Assembly (NCBI GenBank): GCA_937138955.1
Contig: CAKZPJ010000140.1
Coordinates: forward strand, 1-7,525
Reading direction: 5' to 3'
Length of the DNA: 7,525 nucleotides
Source of the DNA: an uncultured Flammeovirgaceae bacterium
GTDB lineage: Bacteria; Bacteroidota; Bacteroidia; Cytophagales; Cyclobacteriaceae
Under the pieces are notes generated by a model. It worked only from the letters and a program-made list of their open reading frames with translations, was not told the origin of the DNA and searched no databases. The number at the start of each line of letters is the position of its first letter. Within the stretch, counting starts at the first letter, position 1. Below are positions 7,046 through 7,525 of the stretch, in pieces. The position numbers and the translations under genes are program-made.

Positions 7046-7525
7046 TTAGTAACCTCCTGGATTTTGTTCTAGGCTGGCTCCACTTCCTTCGTAAGTATCT
7101 ATCTCAGACTGAGGAATTGGTAGTAAGTAGTCCCGAGGATTATTAAATACTCTGTTCTGCGCGTTAGGAAAACGTCCATCGGTATTTAGATCATACTGAC
7201 TTTCTACTCCCGAATAGTCAACCAAACCATTCTCGTCAATCTCAGGGACTAAAGTAGCTGTTGAGGGATCGAGTATTCGCCCGTAGATTACGCGGGGGAC
7301 AACTATGTCGGCAATTTCCCATCGGCGAATATCAAATAATCGGAAGCCTTCGTTAGCCAACTCTACCTTTCTTTCTCTTCTAACTATTCTTCTTAACTCA
7401 CTCTGGCTAGTTGTGGTAACTGCCGGATAGTTAACTACATCATCAACACTAGTGCCGTAGGCTCGAGCTCTCACTTGATTCATCGCATCTAATACTGAAG
7501 CGTCTGTTTCGCCCAGTTCTATTTT
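7046..7525 (-). CDS. SusD/RagB-family outer-membrane glycan-binding protein, C-terminal 159 residues
   Basis: This is the C-terminal part of a SusD-like nutrient-binding protein; its reading frame is open up to the window edge at 7525, so the ATG at 7483 is an internal Met and not the start. The fragment begins KIELGETDASVLDAMNQVRA, matching the SusD segment in which VLDxxNxVRARAY precedes the last third of the protein. It contains the highly conserved ERKVELANEGFRLFDIRRW signature (fragment residues 51-69) and ends with YLLPIPQSEI (133-142) and a terminal QNPGGY, the classic SusD C-terminus. Family members are surface lipoproteins that act as a lid on a SusC-type TonB-dependent transporter, so a susC homologue is expected just upstream, outside the window. 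The lipoprotein signal and the N-terminal TPR helices are also outside. The fragment cannot reveal the glycan bound. A hairpin with a T-run follows the stop codon by 7 bp. Confidence 0.96.
   Translation of the reverse strand, partial: KIELGETDASVLDAMNQVRARAYGTSVDDVVNYPAVTTTSQSELRRIVRRERKVELANEGFRLFDIRRWEIADIVVPRVIYGRILDPSTATLVPEIDENGLVDYSGVESQYDLNTDGRFPNAQNRVFNNPRDYLLPIPQSEIDTYEGSGASLEQNPGGY

Noticed and set aside
7481..7483. ATG at 7483 as the start of a 145-residue protein
   Set aside because: The frame is open upstream to the window edge and the 14 codons before it (KIELGETDASVLDA) match SusD sequence, so this is an internal methionine of a truncated gene.
1..7525. tRNA, rRNA, CRISPR arrays, insertion sequences, or frameshifted genes
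   Set aside because: Nearly the entire window is covered by intact minus-strand coding frames, and I saw no repeat array, transposase motif or tRNA-like cloverleaf in the short gaps.

Overview
All genes in this window lie on the minus strand, so the biological reading order runs from position 7525 down to position 1. The content points to a Bacteroidota chromosome. There is a SusD/RagB-type outer-membrane glycan-binding lipoprotein, several secreted carbohydrate-active proteins, a sulfatase, signal peptides ending in the AQ-type sites common in this phylum, and AT-rich start regions without a clear Shine-Dalgarno sequence. A marine or Cytophagales-like polysaccharide degrader is plausible, but the genus cannot be read from this sequence.

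Layout in transcription order: (1) the C-terminal 159 residues of a SusD-like protein (7525-7046, cut by the window edge); (2) a strong hairpin with a short T-run, probably an intrinsic terminator or attenuator (about 7038-6997); (3) a cytoplasmic phytanoyl-CoA dioxygenase (PhyH)-family Fe(II)/2-oxoglutarate oxygenase (6961-6152); (4) a large secreted multidomain protein of about 953 residues that I cannot assign to a family (6135-3274); (5) a 996-residue secreted protein joining a GH16 module, a discoidin/CBM32-like module, a GH9-like module and a C-terminal beta-domain (3213-223); (6) the first 71 residues of a secreted sulfatase (213-1), cut exactly at the cysteine expected to become formylglycine. 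Gaps are short (16, 60 and 9 bp after the PhyH gene), so genes 3 to 6 look like one transcription unit. No stretch above 300 bases lacks a gene.

Together this looks like part of a polysaccharide utilisation locus (PUL) for a probably sulfated polysaccharide. SusD (with a presumed SusC partner outside the window) would capture oligosaccharides, the GH16/GH9-like protein would cut the backbone, the sulfatase would remove sulfate esters, and the 953-residue protein may be a further glycan-active enzyme. The oxygenase is the unexpected member, since it has no export signal and would act on a small molecule in the cytoplasm. The most novel items are the GH16 to GH9-like fusion, whose GH9 half appears to lack the canonical catalytic base, and the unassigned 953-residue protein.
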